Shown here: positions 26,222 through 35,984 of the stretch, one piece after another
How positions within the stretch are numbered: position 1 is the stretch's first letter
How the letters are laid out: each line of letters opens with the position of its first letter
Origin: Brasilonema angustatum HA4187-MV1
Lineage (GTDB): Bacteria > Cyanobacteriota > Cyanobacteriia > Cyanobacteriales > Nostocaceae
Direction: 5' to 3'
DNA length: 64,000 bases
Assembly: GCA_019359695.1 (NCBI GenBank)
Contig: JAHHGV010000036.1
Coordinates: forward strand, 17,473-81,472
Translations under genes and position numbers: made by a program
Notes under the pieces: generated by a model
What the model was told of the DNA's origin: nothing
The model's input: only the letters and a program-made list of their open reading frames with translations
The model's database searches: none

Positions 26222-29200
26222 ATGACTAACGACCCAACCATTCAAGAGCAAAGCCACCGCTACTTTCTCCAAGAAGCACCAGAACTGCTGCAAGTTATAG
26301 AACAAGAATTGTTCAGTCTAAGAGAAGACTTCAGTGTCAATAAAGTTTATACGCTGATGCGTGCTACTCATACCCTCAAAGGAGCAGCAGCCAGCATCTG
26401 TTTGGAAGCGATTACAACCGTGGCTCACACGTTGGAAGATATTTTTAGAGCAATTTGCAAACCTGACTTATCGATTGATCAAGAAGTTGAAGCTTTACTC
26501 TTCGAGAGTTATGAGTGTTTGCGCTTACTCCTAACCGCTGAACTGACAGGAGGATGGGTGAATGATGTTGATATTCTCGACCGAATCGCCAGTATTTTTG
26601 CCCAACTGCAAGAAAAGTTAGGAGACTGTTTTGGTGAGGAAGGTTATCTTCCCGATTCACAAGAATTGGGCTTTGATTTAACGCAGTCCATCTTTGAAGT
26701 TGGAGTCACTCAACGCTTAGATCTGCTAGCGACAGCTATAAGCAGTGGTCACTCCGAACAAGTTGCTACTACGCTGAGGGTACAAGCAGAAGTTTTCTTT
26801 GGTTTAGCGGAGTCGCTAAATTTACCAGGGTTTGGAGCTATAGCTCAAACGGCGCTGACTGCTTTGGACAACTATCCCGAGCAAGCAATGGTTGTTGGCT
26901 ACATTGCTTTGGCAAACTTCCAAGAAGCACGAAAAGCCGTGCTAAACGGTGACAGAAGTCAAGGCGGTCAAGTATCCTTAGCGTTAGAAAAACTGGGGGA
27001 ACGACTCCAGGATTTACCTCAAGCGTCCCGAAATGAACCAGTCCATGCTCAAGAAGAGGTGAGGCAGTCCAACAGAGAGGATCTCCCCCAGGAGCAACTG
27101 CCGTTCATGCAGCGTCTGTACAGGAGAGGCCCCGAAGGAGTAACTCAAACGACACCTGAGACGCAACCAGATAGTGAGGAATCAGCCAATGATTATCAAA
27201 CCACTCATCAACCCGACTCTTTTCCTTCATGTCCTGTGGAGTTTGAAGCCAAGCCTCACCAGGAGGTGACGATAACGGAGGAACAAGCCTCCGCTTGGAC
27301 TTCTCCCCACCTTTTGATCTCCTCACCTACCGAAGCTCCCATCTCCTCCTCAACTCGTACTGTGCGGGTTCATGTTGGGGAGTTAGAACAACTGAATTAC
27401 CTCATCGGAGAATTGCTAACAAACCAAAATCGCCAATTTCTCCAAAAGGAACAACTGTCGGCTGCTGTTCGAGTACTTCTTTTAAAACTACAACAACATC
27501 AGCAGTTGCTTCATCAGTTACAAGATTTGTCGCAACGCCAGTTCAGTGTTCCAGAACAAAAGTGGTTATTTCGGAATGGGCAAGACAAAGGATATTTCGA
27601 TTCTCTGGAACTGACGACTAGTTACAGCGAGTTTCATAATCTTGTTCAATCACTTCTAGAAGACATGGTGCAATTGGGAGAAACAACCGATGCTATTGAA
27701 ATGTTTAATCGTCAGTCCCACGAGACTTTGGAAAAACAACGTCGGTTATTAACTCATACCCATGATTCTCTCATGGAAGCCCGGATGTTGCCCTTGGGAC
27801 ACTTGTTTGAACGCTTTCCCAGTATCTTGCGTCAGCTAGAAGTTATACACAAAAAGCAGGTAACACTGAGTTTATCTGGAAGTGACACCTTAGTTGACAA
27901 AGCAGTGGTTGACAAACTGTATGACCCTCTGTTGCATCTGGTTCGCAATGCTTTTGACCACGGAATTGAATTGAACTCAATCCGACAAAAACGGGGCAAG
28001 TCAGAGAAAGGTCAGATTGAAATCTCTGCTTACCATCAGGGTAAGTACTTAGTGATTGAAGTTAGGGATGATGGTCAAGGATTAGATTTTGAAAAGATTC
28101 GCGCCAAGGCGGTAGAACGTCAACTTGTCTCGCCAGAACAAGCTAGCAGTCTAAATGAAGCTCAGCTAACAGAGTTCATTTTTCAACCGGGCTTTTCTAC
28201 AGCTTCTGGTATCAATGACCTCTCTGGACGAGGAATTGGTCTGGATGTTGTTCGTATTCATTTGCAAGCAATTAGAGGTTCAGTTGAAATTTATTCTCAA
28301 CACACCCAAGGTACAATGTTCAGACTGCAAATTCCTCTGAGCTTAACGCTGGCCAACTTACTGCTTTGTCAAGCTGGCGACCAAATCTACGCTTTGTTTA
28401 CTAATTCTATCGAGGAAGTTCTTATTCCTAGAGCAGACCAGATTCGCTCCTGGGAAGAAGGCAAAGTCCTGCGGTGGGGTCAGGGTGCTTCTATGAAACT
28501 AATTCCTTGTTACCAACTCACTAAAGTCCTGAATTATTTCTCATCTGTCAGTCAACCTGAAGTGTTTAATACCAAGCCAAATGGTGTTTCTCAGAAGCTT
28601 GAGTTGCCAATTATTCTGATTCGTTCTCAAGATAAACTTTTCGGTTTGCAAGTAGATCAGCTCATCGGTGATCAGGAATTGGTTATCCGTCCATTAGGAG
28701 CAATGATTGTCCCTCCCCGCTACATCTACGGGAGTAGTATTCTACCTGATGGTCGGCTAACGCTAGTACTTGATGGGTTAGCATTGATGGAATGTTTGTC
28801 GCAACGGCAAAAACAAGATAATAGTCATTGGGCTAGGAACAGCGCTTTTAGGGGCGAGGTTGTTGCCGCCGCCAAGGGCGATCGCGCCTTCGTGAGTTCA
28901 ACGCCCCTGATGTTCACCTCCAGGATAGAACAGCCGCGATTACTATCCCAAGCTAGTACTGCCCTGCCAGAAGCACCAACTCTAAGTCACCACAAACCAA
29001 GACCAAAAAAAACTATTCTCGTAGTGGACGATTCCATTACCGTCCGCCAAACTGTAGCTTTGACCCTAGAAAAAGCAGACTATCAAGTACTTCAGGCAAA
29101 AGACGGTTACGAAGCAATTGAACGACTCCAAGTTCACACAGATATTCATCTAGTATTGTGTGATATCGAGATGCCACGAATGAATGGGTTTGAGTTTCTC

Positions 29201-29401
29201 AAAGACCGTCAGCAAGACCCAAATTTGGCAAATATTCCTGTTGTGATGCTAACTTCCAGAAGTAGTGAGAAGCACCGCCAACTTGCTTTCAAGTTGGGAG
29301 CTAATGCTTATATTATCAAACCTTATCTGGAGCATATACTGTTGAGCACACTGACAGATGTCCTTGAGAAAAATACTGGAGTTCTTGCTAGGAGAGATTA
29401 A
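26222..29401 (+). CDS. pixL: CheA histidine kinase with C-terminal receiver (PixL type)
   Basis: A 1059-residue hybrid. The Hpt domain has His50 in MRATHTLKGAAAS. A Pro/Glu-rich variable linker (260-370) follows. Then dimerisation/H-like helices, the ATPase with LLHLVRNAFDHGIE (N box), VRDDGQGLD (G1) and LSGRGIGLDVV (G2), a CheW-like regulatory domain, and a receiver (ILVVDDSITVRQ, LVLCDIEMPRMNG, IIKPY). It phosphorylates the PixG- and PixH-type regulators. The ATG lies inside a CTAACGA/CTAATGA short tandem repeat with no SD, so initiation may be weak or the true start may differ. The stop overlaps the next cheW start by 1 nt (TAATG). Confidence 0.93.
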   Translation: MTNDPTIQEQSHRYFLQEAPELLQVIEQELFSLREDFSVNKVYTLMRATHTLKGAAASICLEAITTVAHTLEDIFRAICKPDLSIDQEVEALLFESYECLRLLLTAELTGGWVNDVDILDRIASIFAQLQEKLGDCFGEEGYLPDSQELGFDLTQSIFEVGVTQRLDLLATAISSGHSEQVATTLRVQAEVFFGLAESLNLPGFGAIAQTALTALDNYPEQAMVVGYIALANFQEARKAVLNGDRSQGGQVSLALEKLGERLQDLPQASRNEPVHAQEEVRQSNREDLPQEQLPFMQRLYRRGPEGVTQTTPETQPDSEESANDYQTTHQPDSFPSCPVEFEAKPHQEVTITEEQASAWTSPHLLISSPTEAPISSSTRTVRVHVGELEQLNYLIGELLTNQNRQFLQKEQLSAAVRVLLLKLQQHQQLLHQLQDLSQRQFSVPEQKWLFRNGQDKGYFDSLELTTSYSEFHNLVQSLLEDMVQLGETTDAIEMFNRQSHETLEKQRRLLTHTHDSLMEARMLPLGHLFERFPSILRQLEVIHKKQVTLSLSGSDTLVDKAVVDKLYDPLLHLVRNAFDHGIELNSIRQKRGKSEKGQIEISAYHQGKYLVIEVRDDGQGLDFEKIRAKAVERQLVSPEQASSLNEAQLTEFIFQPGFSTASGINDLSGRGIGLDVVRIHLQAIRGSVEIYSQHTQGTMFRLQIPLSLTLANLLLCQAGDQIYALFTNSIEEVLIPRADQIRSWEEGKVLRWGQGASMKLIPCYQLTKVLNYFSSVSQPEVFNTKPNGVSQKLELPIILIRSQDKLFGLQVDQLIGDQELVIRPLGAMIVPPRYIYGSSILPDGRLTLVLDGLALMECLSQRQKQDNSHWARNSAFRGEVVAAAKGDRAFVSSTPLMFTSRIEQPRLLSQASTALPEAPTLSHHKPRPKKTILVVDDSITVRQTVALTLEKADYQVLQAKDGYEAIERLQVHTDIHLVLCDIEMPRMNGFEFLKDRQQDPNLANIPVVMLTSRSSEKHRQLAFKLGANAYIIKPYLEHILLSTLTDVLEKNTGVLARRD

Positions 29402-29856
29402 TGTACAACGAGTCACAGTTAGACAAGTTTCTTGTTTTTAACATTGCAGATTATCTCTTTGCGCTCCCGATGAGTGATGTGCTCAAGGTAGTGAATTTAT
29501 CATCTGCAAATAGCAAAAGCATGCCAACAATGGGGCTAGTCCAGATCGGTAAGTACATGATTAAGATTTTGGATCTACATCAATACTTAGGCGAAGATAA
29601 TTTCCTTTACTCATCTGAACACCCATCTTTTTTGGTGGTAGCACACAATTCACAACGGGAACTCTACGGAATTTTGGTAGATAAACCACCCGATATAGTG
29701 GAATTATCAAAAGAAACGATTCGCTTTTTACCTAGGTCTAGCAATTATCGTAAACCTATTATTGAAATGGTCAGTCATGTCGCTGTTTTATCCGAGGAAG
29801 AGGTTGTAAAAACAATCTTTCTGCTCGATTTGAAGCGTATCGCAGAACCTGTTTAA
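29401..29856 (+). CDS. cheW: Second CheW-like protein
   Basis: A 151-residue CheW-fold protein translationally coupled to cheA (TAATG overlap). FLVFNIADYLFALPMSDVLK starts the fold, then MGLVQIGKYMIKILDLHQYL and LYGILVDKPPDIVELSKETI. It is the last gene of the phototaxis operon and is not part of the classic pix order, so it may tune or replace PixI at another receptor. Confidence 0.85.
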   Translation: MYNESQLDKFLVFNIADYLFALPMSDVLKVVNLSSANSKSMPTMGLVQIGKYMIKILDLHQYLGEDNFLYSSEHPSFLVVAHNSQRELYGILVDKPPDIVELSKETIRFLPRSSNYRKPIIEMVSHVAVLSEEEVVKTIFLLDLKRIAEPV

Positions 29857-29909
29857 CTAATACACAGGTACTAAAGTATGAAAAAAATCCCACTATTCTA
29901 GTCGAAAGA

Positions 29910-29931
29910 CAAAGGTGGGATGACCCACCTT
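29910..29931. terminator. Bidirectional terminator between converging genes
   Basis: A 9-bp perfect stem AAAGGTGGG/CCCACCTTT with a 4-nt loop, ending the phototaxis operon on the plus strand and the peptidoglycan-binding gene on the minus strand. Confidence 0.75.
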
Positions 29932-29947
29932 TTGTAAACACTAATTA

Positions 29948-30190
29948 TTATCTATTAGCTAAAGCCTCCCAAGTTTGATAACCCACAACTCCTGGAGGAT
30001 CATTAACAAAGTCACGAGAATTTTGAAAGTCTTTGACAGCATTTTCTGTATTTGAACCAAAAATGCCGTCAACACCAATAGAGTATCCATGAAAGTTGTC
30101 TAAAAGCAGTTGTAAAATCTTGACAGCTTCACCTTGACTATTTTTGCTTAATTTGGGCATGTTCACAGTACCTAGAGCTTGTCCTGACAT
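29948..30190 (-). CDS. Small peptidoglycan-binding domain protein
   Basis: An 80-residue protein; ATG 30190 has GGAG upstream, while the frame extends to 30229 without one. It is a single PG_binding_1 domain: LSKNSQGEAVKILQLLLDNF, SIGVDGIFGSNTENAVKDFQ, then VVGYQTWEALA. Such domains bind peptidoglycan stems. No signal peptide or catalytic domain is present, so either export is non-classical or it works as a partner module. Confidence 0.8.
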   Translation of the reverse strand: MSGQALGTVNMPKLSKNSQGEAVKILQLLLDNFHGYSIGVDGIFGSNTENAVKDFQNSRDFVNDPPGVVGYQTWEALANR

Positions 30191-30436
30191 AAGTTTTAAC
30201 TCCGTGAAAAAAAAGGTCATTCCGTGCAAATGCTCTTTCTAGTTTTAATAGGTGTTAGTAAAATTTACTTATGCACTGTAATGAAAATTTAGATATTTCT
30301 ACTAGGAACTGGATGACTTAAAATTCAACACGACTGAATGTCACAGTAATTTCAGGCGGAAGCCCACGAGTCTGTGGAAAACGGTTAGCCAGATAGTCAA
30401 CAAGGACAAAAAGCAAACCCGAACTTCCGCCAAAAT

Positions 30437-30457
30437 CCCACCCCTTCAAGGGGTGGG
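30437..30457 (-). terminator. Strong hairpin downstream of the SirB1-type gene
   Basis: A perfect 10-bp stem CCCACCCCTT/AAGGGGTGGG lies 6 nt past the SirB1 stop, followed on the minus strand by ATTTTGG. Also similar in style to IS605-type end hairpins. Confidence 0.6.
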
Positions 30458-30463
30458 TATGGC

Positions 30464-31288
30464 TTAAGACATCCTTTTAAGCAAACTTAGTATCTGTCGA
30501 ATTGTAACAGCATCTTGGGCTTGGGGAGCTTTTATCAGATAAGTTTCCAAGTCGTTAGCAGCTTGAGCAAATAGACGGAGTTCATAACACAAAAGACCGC
30601 GATCGCGCAATTCTAATGCTGCACCAGGAAAAAGTAGTAAAATCCGTTCAACGGCTGCTAAAGCTTTTTCCAACTCCTGCTGATTCAGGTAAATATATTT
30701 CAAATTCGCCAATATCCGTGCTAAAAACTGCTTCTTACTCACTGTTGCCAAAAATTCTGGTTGCAGCGGCACGGGTTGTTGATAAACTTGATTCAGGCGT
30801 TCTTGACAATCTTGTGGAAACATGACTTCCCCAAAATTGAACGCATCAATGAAAATCTCCGTATCTGGAATATCAGGACGAATCAGAAAATGTCCTGGCA
30901 TTCCTACTCCTACTGTAGGAAAGTCTATTCTTCGGGAAACCTCCATATAAACAAGTGCTAAGGTAATAGGAATTCCCAACCGACGATCAATGACATTATT
31001 TAAAAAGCTGTTGCGAGGGTCATAGTAATCTTTTTGATTTCCAGCAAATCCCAGATCATCATAGAGATACTGATTGATACTTTGAATAACTCGCAGGGGA
31101 TATCTCTGGGATGGTAGGCGTTCTTCTAGCTCCACAGCCATTGTATCAAAGGCGTTAAGATATTCCTCTGGATCGATGTTGGGATATTCTTCCTGTGCAA
31201 TATATAAAGCTGCCTTTGCTAAGTCAATATGCTCATCAGGCTGCTGGATTTGTTGCTCAAAATATTGCCGCGCTGACGAGAAGTTCAT
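30464..31288 (-). CDS. SirB1/transglutaminase-like protein with TPR tail
   Basis: A 274-residue protein. The N-terminal half has NAFDTMAVELEERLP, INQYLYDDLGFAGNQKDYYD, then DRRLGIPITLALVYMEVSRR and GMPGHFLIR, the characteristic SirB1/transglutaminase-core-2 pattern (the Cys of active transglutaminases is not seen). The C-terminal 90 residues form TPR-like helices (YLNQQELEKALAAVERILLL). The biochemical role in bacteria is unclear. It is transcribed alone, ending at a strong hairpin. Confidence 0.85.
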   Translation of the reverse strand: MNFSSARQYFEQQIQQPDEHIDLAKAALYIAQEEYPNIDPEEYLNAFDTMAVELEERLPSQRYPLRVIQSINQYLYDDLGFAGNQKDYYDPRNSFLNNVIDRRLGIPITLALVYMEVSRRIDFPTVGVGMPGHFLIRPDIPDTEIFIDAFNFGEVMFPQDCQERLNQVYQQPVPLQPEFLATVSKKQFLARILANLKYIYLNQQELEKALAAVERILLLFPGAALELRDRGLLCYELRLFAQAANDLETYLIKAPQAQDAVTIRQILSLLKRMS

Positions 31289-31898
31289 AAGCAGATGTTC
31301 TTGAATATAGGTTCAAAAAAAACACGAAAACGCGTATAAAGCTTTTTTCTAGTTCTATATTAAACTTGCTATTGCGATTTAAAAAATGGAAATTCAAAAT
31401 TCAGCCGACAGTCAAGTCAAAAGTGGAACTGACAGTAGCTCTAGCACATTACCGCTAGATTTTCCTCTATCTTTTTCATCACTTTTTACAGAAAAGTTAA
31501 ATTCTTCAGATCTTAATCTGGTTTGAATACTATCTAAAAAGTATAAAGAAGTTGCTTGTTTGTGGTAGCTCATGTTAATGATATAGAAATCCGGTTTGAT
31601 TTAGTGAATCACAAAGTAGAGACGCTTAACAGGGAACAGGCAACAGAGAAGAAGCAATAAAAGTGTACCTAGCTTCGTCAAAAATAAAATACGAGTCCTA
31701 TACAGAGCTTAATGTACGTAACCAATTATGTTGGGTGATCTGCTATCGGTTATAAGTAAAAACAATCGTTCACAAAATTAAACTTTTAATACGGTTAATT
31801 TGATCAAAATAAAACATAGATGTACATAAATAAACTAATGTATCTATGTTCATCTGTGGTTATAAAATACCCAACAGCCTTCTTAAAGGAGCCAGAAC
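31289..31898. other. AT-rich intergenic gap
   Basis: A 610-nt gap between diverging genes (sirB1-like minus, paoA plus), so it should hold both promoters. Only short features are seen, such as the direct/inverted pieces around 31830-31865 (AGATGTACATAAATAAACTA, then ATGTATCTATG). No gene is called. Confidence 0.4.
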
Positions 31899-32492
31899 AT
31901 GGAGAACACGAACACAACTACGTCAAAACGCGTCTCAATACTCGACCAAATACCACAGTCAAATGCGCCCTCTCCCTCTTCTGTAGCTTATACTAATACC
32001 ATCCCAGTAACATTACATATCAACGGTACAGAATACAATTTGCAGATTGACCCACGTGTCACTCTACTGGATGTCCTACGAGAATATATTGGGCTAACAG
32101 GTACGAAAAAGGGCTGTGACCACGGGCAGTGCGGTGCATGTACTGTACTTATTGACGGATATCGTATCAATTCATGTCTGACGCTTGCTGTCTCATATGA
32201 CGGTGAGCAAATCACGACTATCGAGGGTTTAGCCGAGGGTGAAGATTTGCACCCAGTACAAGAAGCATTTCTCCACCACGATGCTTTTCAGTGCGGTTAC
32301 TGCACTCCAGGGCAGATTATGTCTGCTGTGGGACTGCTCTTAGAAGGACACGCGAAAACTGACACTGACATTCGCGAACAAATGAGCGGCAATATTTGCC
32401 GATGTGGCGCTTATGCAAATATTTTTGCAGCCGTTCGTGAATTGTGCGATGGCGAGGACAATTCTAAGGCAAACGCCTCAGCAAATCAGTGA
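31899..32492 (+). CDS. paoA: Aldehyde oxidoreductase 2Fe-2S subunit
   Basis: A 197-residue protein with AAGGAG before the ATG. Both clusters are visible: a plant-ferredoxin type (GCDHGQCGACTVLIDG with a further Cys in NSCLTLA) and the helical type (CGYCTPGQIM ... GNICRCGAYANI). It is the electron-transfer subunit of a xanthine-oxidase-family heterotrimer with the next two genes. The N-terminal 40 residues are polar without the twin-Arg motif seen in E. coli PaoA, suggesting a cytoplasmic enzyme. Transcribed with paoB (105-nt gap of short repeats). Confidence 0.92.
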   Translation: MENTNTTTSKRVSILDQIPQSNAPSPSSVAYTNTIPVTLHINGTEYNLQIDPRVTLLDVLREYIGLTGTKKGCDHGQCGACTVLIDGYRINSCLTLAVSYDGEQITTIEGLAEGEDLHPVQEAFLHHDAFQCGYCTPGQIMSAVGLLLEGHAKTDTDIREQMSGNICRCGAYANIFAAVRELCDGEDNSKANASANQ

Positions 32493-32571
32493 ACAGTGAA
32501 CAGTGAACAGTAAACAGTGAACAGTGAAAACTAGTAGCTGATAACTGATAACTGGTAACTGATAACTGTTT
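32489..32571. repeat. Two adjoining short tandem repeats between paoA and paoB
   Basis: Four to five GTGAACA heptamers (GTGAACAGTGAACAGTGAACA) are followed by TGATAACTGATAACTGGTAA units. They start at the paoA stop, so the operon tolerates repeat growth between its genes. The same TAACTGA type sits before atpC. Confidence 0.8.
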
Positions 32572-32597
32572 GAGGCAAAACAACGGAGGCAAAACGG

Positions 32598-33596
32598 ATG
32601 AATCCATTTACTTATGTACGCGCCGCTAACTCGGACGACGCGATCGCAACACTTACTCGCGAGCCACAAGCAATGTTCATTGCAGGTGGTACTAACATAC
32701 TTGATTTGATGAAGGAAGGTGTGCATACACCAAGTCAACTTGTAGATATTCGCAAATTACCATCTACAGAAATTCTCACTAAAGATAACGGTGGTATCAG
32801 AATTGGAGCGACATTGCGCAACAGCGATGTTGCATACAATTCGTTAGTTCAGGAGCGCTATCCTGTGCTGTCAGAAGCCATTCTTGCGGGAGCCAGCGCC
32901 CAACTACGGAACATGGCAACAGTTGGCGGGAATTTAATGCAGCGAACACGCTGCTCTTACTTTCATGACACAGCCTTTCGGTGCAACAAACGTCAGCCGG
33001 GTTCAGGCTGCGCCGCATTAGAAGGTTTCAACCGGATGCATGCAGTCTTAGGCACCAGCGAACAGTGTATCGCCGCACATCCCAGTGATATGTGTGTTGC
33101 GCTAGTTGCGCTGGATGCAGTTGTGCAAACACAAGGACCAAGAGGCGAGCGGAGTATTCCCATCACCGACTTTCACCTGTTACCTGATCAGACACCGCAT
33201 TTAGAAACGGTACTCGAACACGGTGAGATAATTACAGCAGTTGATTTGCCAGAAATGCCATTTGCTTGGCGATCGCATTACCTAAAAATACGAGACAGAG
33301 CGTCTTACGCCTTTGCGCTCGTATCTGCAGCCGTAGTCCTCGAAATAGATGAGGAAGTGATTCGCAATGCGCGTATTGCTCTTGGTGGTGTCGGAACAAA
33401 GCCGTGGCGTTCATTAGAAGCAGAGCAAGTGTTAGTTGGTGCACCAGCTACACAAGAGACTTTCACAGCAGCTGCTGATGCAGCGATGCGTGAAGCTAGA
33501 CCATATCGACACAATCAATTCAAAATTGAGTTAGCAAAACGAACTTTGGAAGAAGCACTCAAGACCGTAGCAGCAATCTCAGGAGGTCAAGCATGA
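32598..33596 (+). CDS. paoB: Aldehyde oxidoreductase FAD subunit with 4Fe-4S insertion
   Basis: A 332-residue protein with GGAGG before the ATG. FAD-binding FIAGGTNILDLMKEGV and NMATVGGNLMQRTRC are clear. The stretch RCSYFHDTAFRCNKRQPGSG with further CAALEG carries the extra Cys set that binds a 4Fe-4S cluster in PaoB-type subunits, setting this enzyme apart from plain xanthine dehydrogenases. The C-terminal CO_deh_flav_C domain follows. Overlaps paoC by 4 nt (ATGA). Confidence 0.92.
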   Translation: MNPFTYVRAANSDDAIATLTREPQAMFIAGGTNILDLMKEGVHTPSQLVDIRKLPSTEILTKDNGGIRIGATLRNSDVAYNSLVQERYPVLSEAILAGASAQLRNMATVGGNLMQRTRCSYFHDTAFRCNKRQPGSGCAALEGFNRMHAVLGTSEQCIAAHPSDMCVALVALDAVVQTQGPRGERSIPITDFHLLPDQTPHLETVLEHGEIITAVDLPEMPFAWRSHYLKIRDRASYAFALVSAAVVLEIDEEVIRNARIALGGVGTKPWRSLEAEQVLVGAPATQETFTAAADAAMREARPYRHNQFKIELAKRTLEEALKTVAAISGGQA

Positions 33597-35902
33597 GTAC
33601 AGGTATCATTTCCCCCCCAAAACAAAGAGAGCCGATTGTCGGTAAACCAATTGACCGTGTTGATGGACGACTCAAAGTTATGGGTGCGGCTCGCTATGCA
33701 GCCGAGATTCCGCAAGATAACATCGCTCATGCTGTTCTCATCCAGAGTACTATTGCCAAAGGTCGGATAATAGACATTGATACTTCTGAGGCAGAGAAAG
33801 CACCAGGTGTGCTTGCGGTGATCACCCACCTCAACGCGCCAAAACTCTACTCAGGAAAAGATCCAAGTATCGGCGGCACCTCAGGTGAGAATTTAGTCCC
33901 ACTGCAATCAAACGAAGTGTTTTATGATGGGCAACATATCGGTCTAGTTGTCGCCGAAACGTTAGAACAGGCTAAATACGCCGCATCGCTCGTCCGTATC
34001 ACTTATGAGGAACAAAAGCCAAGCATTGAAATAGAATCAGAATCACCGAAGGCATATCAACCAAAACAGTTCTTTGGTTCAGAACTGCAAGTACAACGGG
34101 GCGATGTTGCCAAAGCCTTTGCCGCAGCCGAGGTAAAGATTGAACAGACTTATACAACGCCAATTGAACACCACAACCCAATGGAGTCATCGGCTTCCAT
34201 TGCCGTGTGGAATGATGAGCAACTGACAGTCTACGATGCGACGCAGGGGGTGATTGGTACGCGCAATTTTGTCGCCTACGCGCTTGGCATACCAGCAGAA
34301 AATGTTCGTATCATCTCGCACTATGTGGGTGGTGGATTTGGTTGCAAAGGTTTTACATGGTGGCACACTATCTTGGCAGCAGTCGCCGCGCGTGTAGTAG
34401 GTCGTCCAGTCAAACTTATGGTCACGCGTCAGCAGATGTTTACTTCTTGCGGTCATCGTCCACCTACGATTCAACAGCTTACACTAGGGGCGACAAAAGA
34501 CGCCAAGCTCACTGCCATTAGACACGTGACAACATTGCAAACTTCCGAAGTTGATGAATTTATTGAGCCGTGCGGGTTGACAACGCGGATGCTTTATGCA
34601 TGTCAAAATTTAGAAGTAGCGCATCATTTAGTTCGAGTCAACACTGGCACCCCAACATTCATGCGGGCACCTGGAGAAGCATCAGGCATGTTCGCGTTAG
34701 AATCGGCGCTAGATGAGTTAGCCTATGAGTTAGAAATCGATCCTGTAGAACTCCGCATTATTAACCATGCCGATGTGCATCCGCACACAGGTAAGCCGTG
34801 GTCAAGCAAATATCTCAAGGAATGTTACCAACTGGGTGCAGAAAGATTTGGCTGGTCACACCGTAACCCCACACCACTTTCTATGCGCGACTCTGACTAT
34901 CTTATTGGTTGGGGAATGGCGACTGCAACCTATCCGGGGCTGCGTTCTCCAGCGTCAGCAAAAGCGCAACTTTTCGCCGATGGACGCGTTATCGTATCGA
35001 GTGCAACACATGATCTTGGTACAGGTACTTACACTGTCATGACGCAAATCGCCGCTGATGTGCTTGGGCTACCTGTCGAACGAATTGAATTTAAGCTGGG
35101 TGAATCATCCATGCCCAAAGCACCTCTGGCTGGTGGTTCGCAATCAGCCGCAAGCGTTTCACCCGCTGTGCAAGGAGCAGCACAAGAATTACGTAGTCGG
35201 GTGATTCGCCTTGCGATTGATGACGAGTCGTCACCCCTGTATGGAGTCGCCCAAGAGGCAATTTCAACCGAGAACGGACGTGTTTTCCTCAACAACGAGC
35301 CATCAAGAGGTGAAACTTACGCAGAACTTTTGCAGCGTAATAATTTGCCCATAGTAGAAGTTGAAGCGATCGCAAACACTGCTGCCTCGGAGTCACAACA
35401 AGGAACAGACAACAAAGTCGTGAGAATCTGCGTTGGTAAAGATGAAAACTCCGACATGCAACAGTATGCATTTCAATCTTTTGGTGCACACTTCGCTGAG
35501 GTGCGCGTTCATCCACGTTTGGGACAGGTACGTGTAACGCGCTTCGTGAGCGCTATTGATGTTGGACGCATCCTCAACCACAAGACCGCACGCAGCCAAA
35601 TTCTAGGCGGTATCACTTTTGGGTTAGGCATGGCATTAATGGAAGAGACAGTACTCGACCAACAAAGCGGTCGTTTCGTTGTGCGTAACTTGGCAGATTA
35701 CCACGTTCCTGTGCAAGCAGATGTCTCTGACATTGACGTGCTATTCATTGATAAACCCGACCCACACATTAGTAAGATGGGCGTGCGCGGTGTTGGCGAA
35801 ATCGGGATTACTGGTGTTGCAGCAGCAGTTGCTAATGCTATCTATCATGCAACAGGAAAGCGCATTCGCGAGTTGCCAATAACTCCTGACAAGCTGCTGT
35901 AA
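33593..35902 (+). CDS. paoC: Aldehyde oxidoreductase molybdenum-cofactor subunit
   Basis: A 769-residue protein with AGGAGG before the ATG, overlapping paoB. It has the a/b hammerhead (RVDGRLKVMGAARYAAEIPQ) and molybdopterin-binding segments (YVGGGFGCKGFTWWH, MRAPGEASGMFALESALDEL, GGSQSAASVS). The catalytic base is in the C-terminal GVRGVGEIGITGVAAAVANA (Glu of GVGE). It oxidises aldehydes, probably aromatic ones, to acids with water as oxygen source. No PaoD/XdhC-type insertion chaperone is in the window; it must be encoded elsewhere if needed. The operon looks complete and intact. Confidence 0.92.
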   Translation: MSTGIISPPKQREPIVGKPIDRVDGRLKVMGAARYAAEIPQDNIAHAVLIQSTIAKGRIIDIDTSEAEKAPGVLAVITHLNAPKLYSGKDPSIGGTSGENLVPLQSNEVFYDGQHIGLVVAETLEQAKYAASLVRITYEEQKPSIEIESESPKAYQPKQFFGSELQVQRGDVAKAFAAAEVKIEQTYTTPIEHHNPMESSASIAVWNDEQLTVYDATQGVIGTRNFVAYALGIPAENVRIISHYVGGGFGCKGFTWWHTILAAVAARVVGRPVKLMVTRQQMFTSCGHRPPTIQQLTLGATKDAKLTAIRHVTTLQTSEVDEFIEPCGLTTRMLYACQNLEVAHHLVRVNTGTPTFMRAPGEASGMFALESALDELAYELEIDPVELRIINHADVHPHTGKPWSSKYLKECYQLGAERFGWSHRNPTPLSMRDSDYLIGWGMATATYPGLRSPASAKAQLFADGRVIVSSATHDLGTGTYTVMTQIAADVLGLPVERIEFKLGESSMPKAPLAGGSQSAASVSPAVQGAAQELRSRVIRLAIDDESSPLYGVAQEAISTENGRVFLNNEPSRGETYAELLQRNNLPIVEVEAIANTAASESQQGTDNKVVRICVGKDENSDMQQYAFQSFGAHFAEVRVHPRLGQVRVTRFVSAIDVGRILNHKTARSQILGGITFGLGMALMEETVLDQQSGRFVVRNLADYHVPVQADVSDIDVLFIDKPDPHISKMGVRGVGEIGITGVAAAVANAIYHATGKRIRELPITPDKLL

Positions 35903-35984
35903 AGGCAATACGGTAGTCCCTGCCCCATATTGAGATTAGAAAAATCACCTAAACAAAATCTCTAGCTCTTACCAGAAAATTAAC

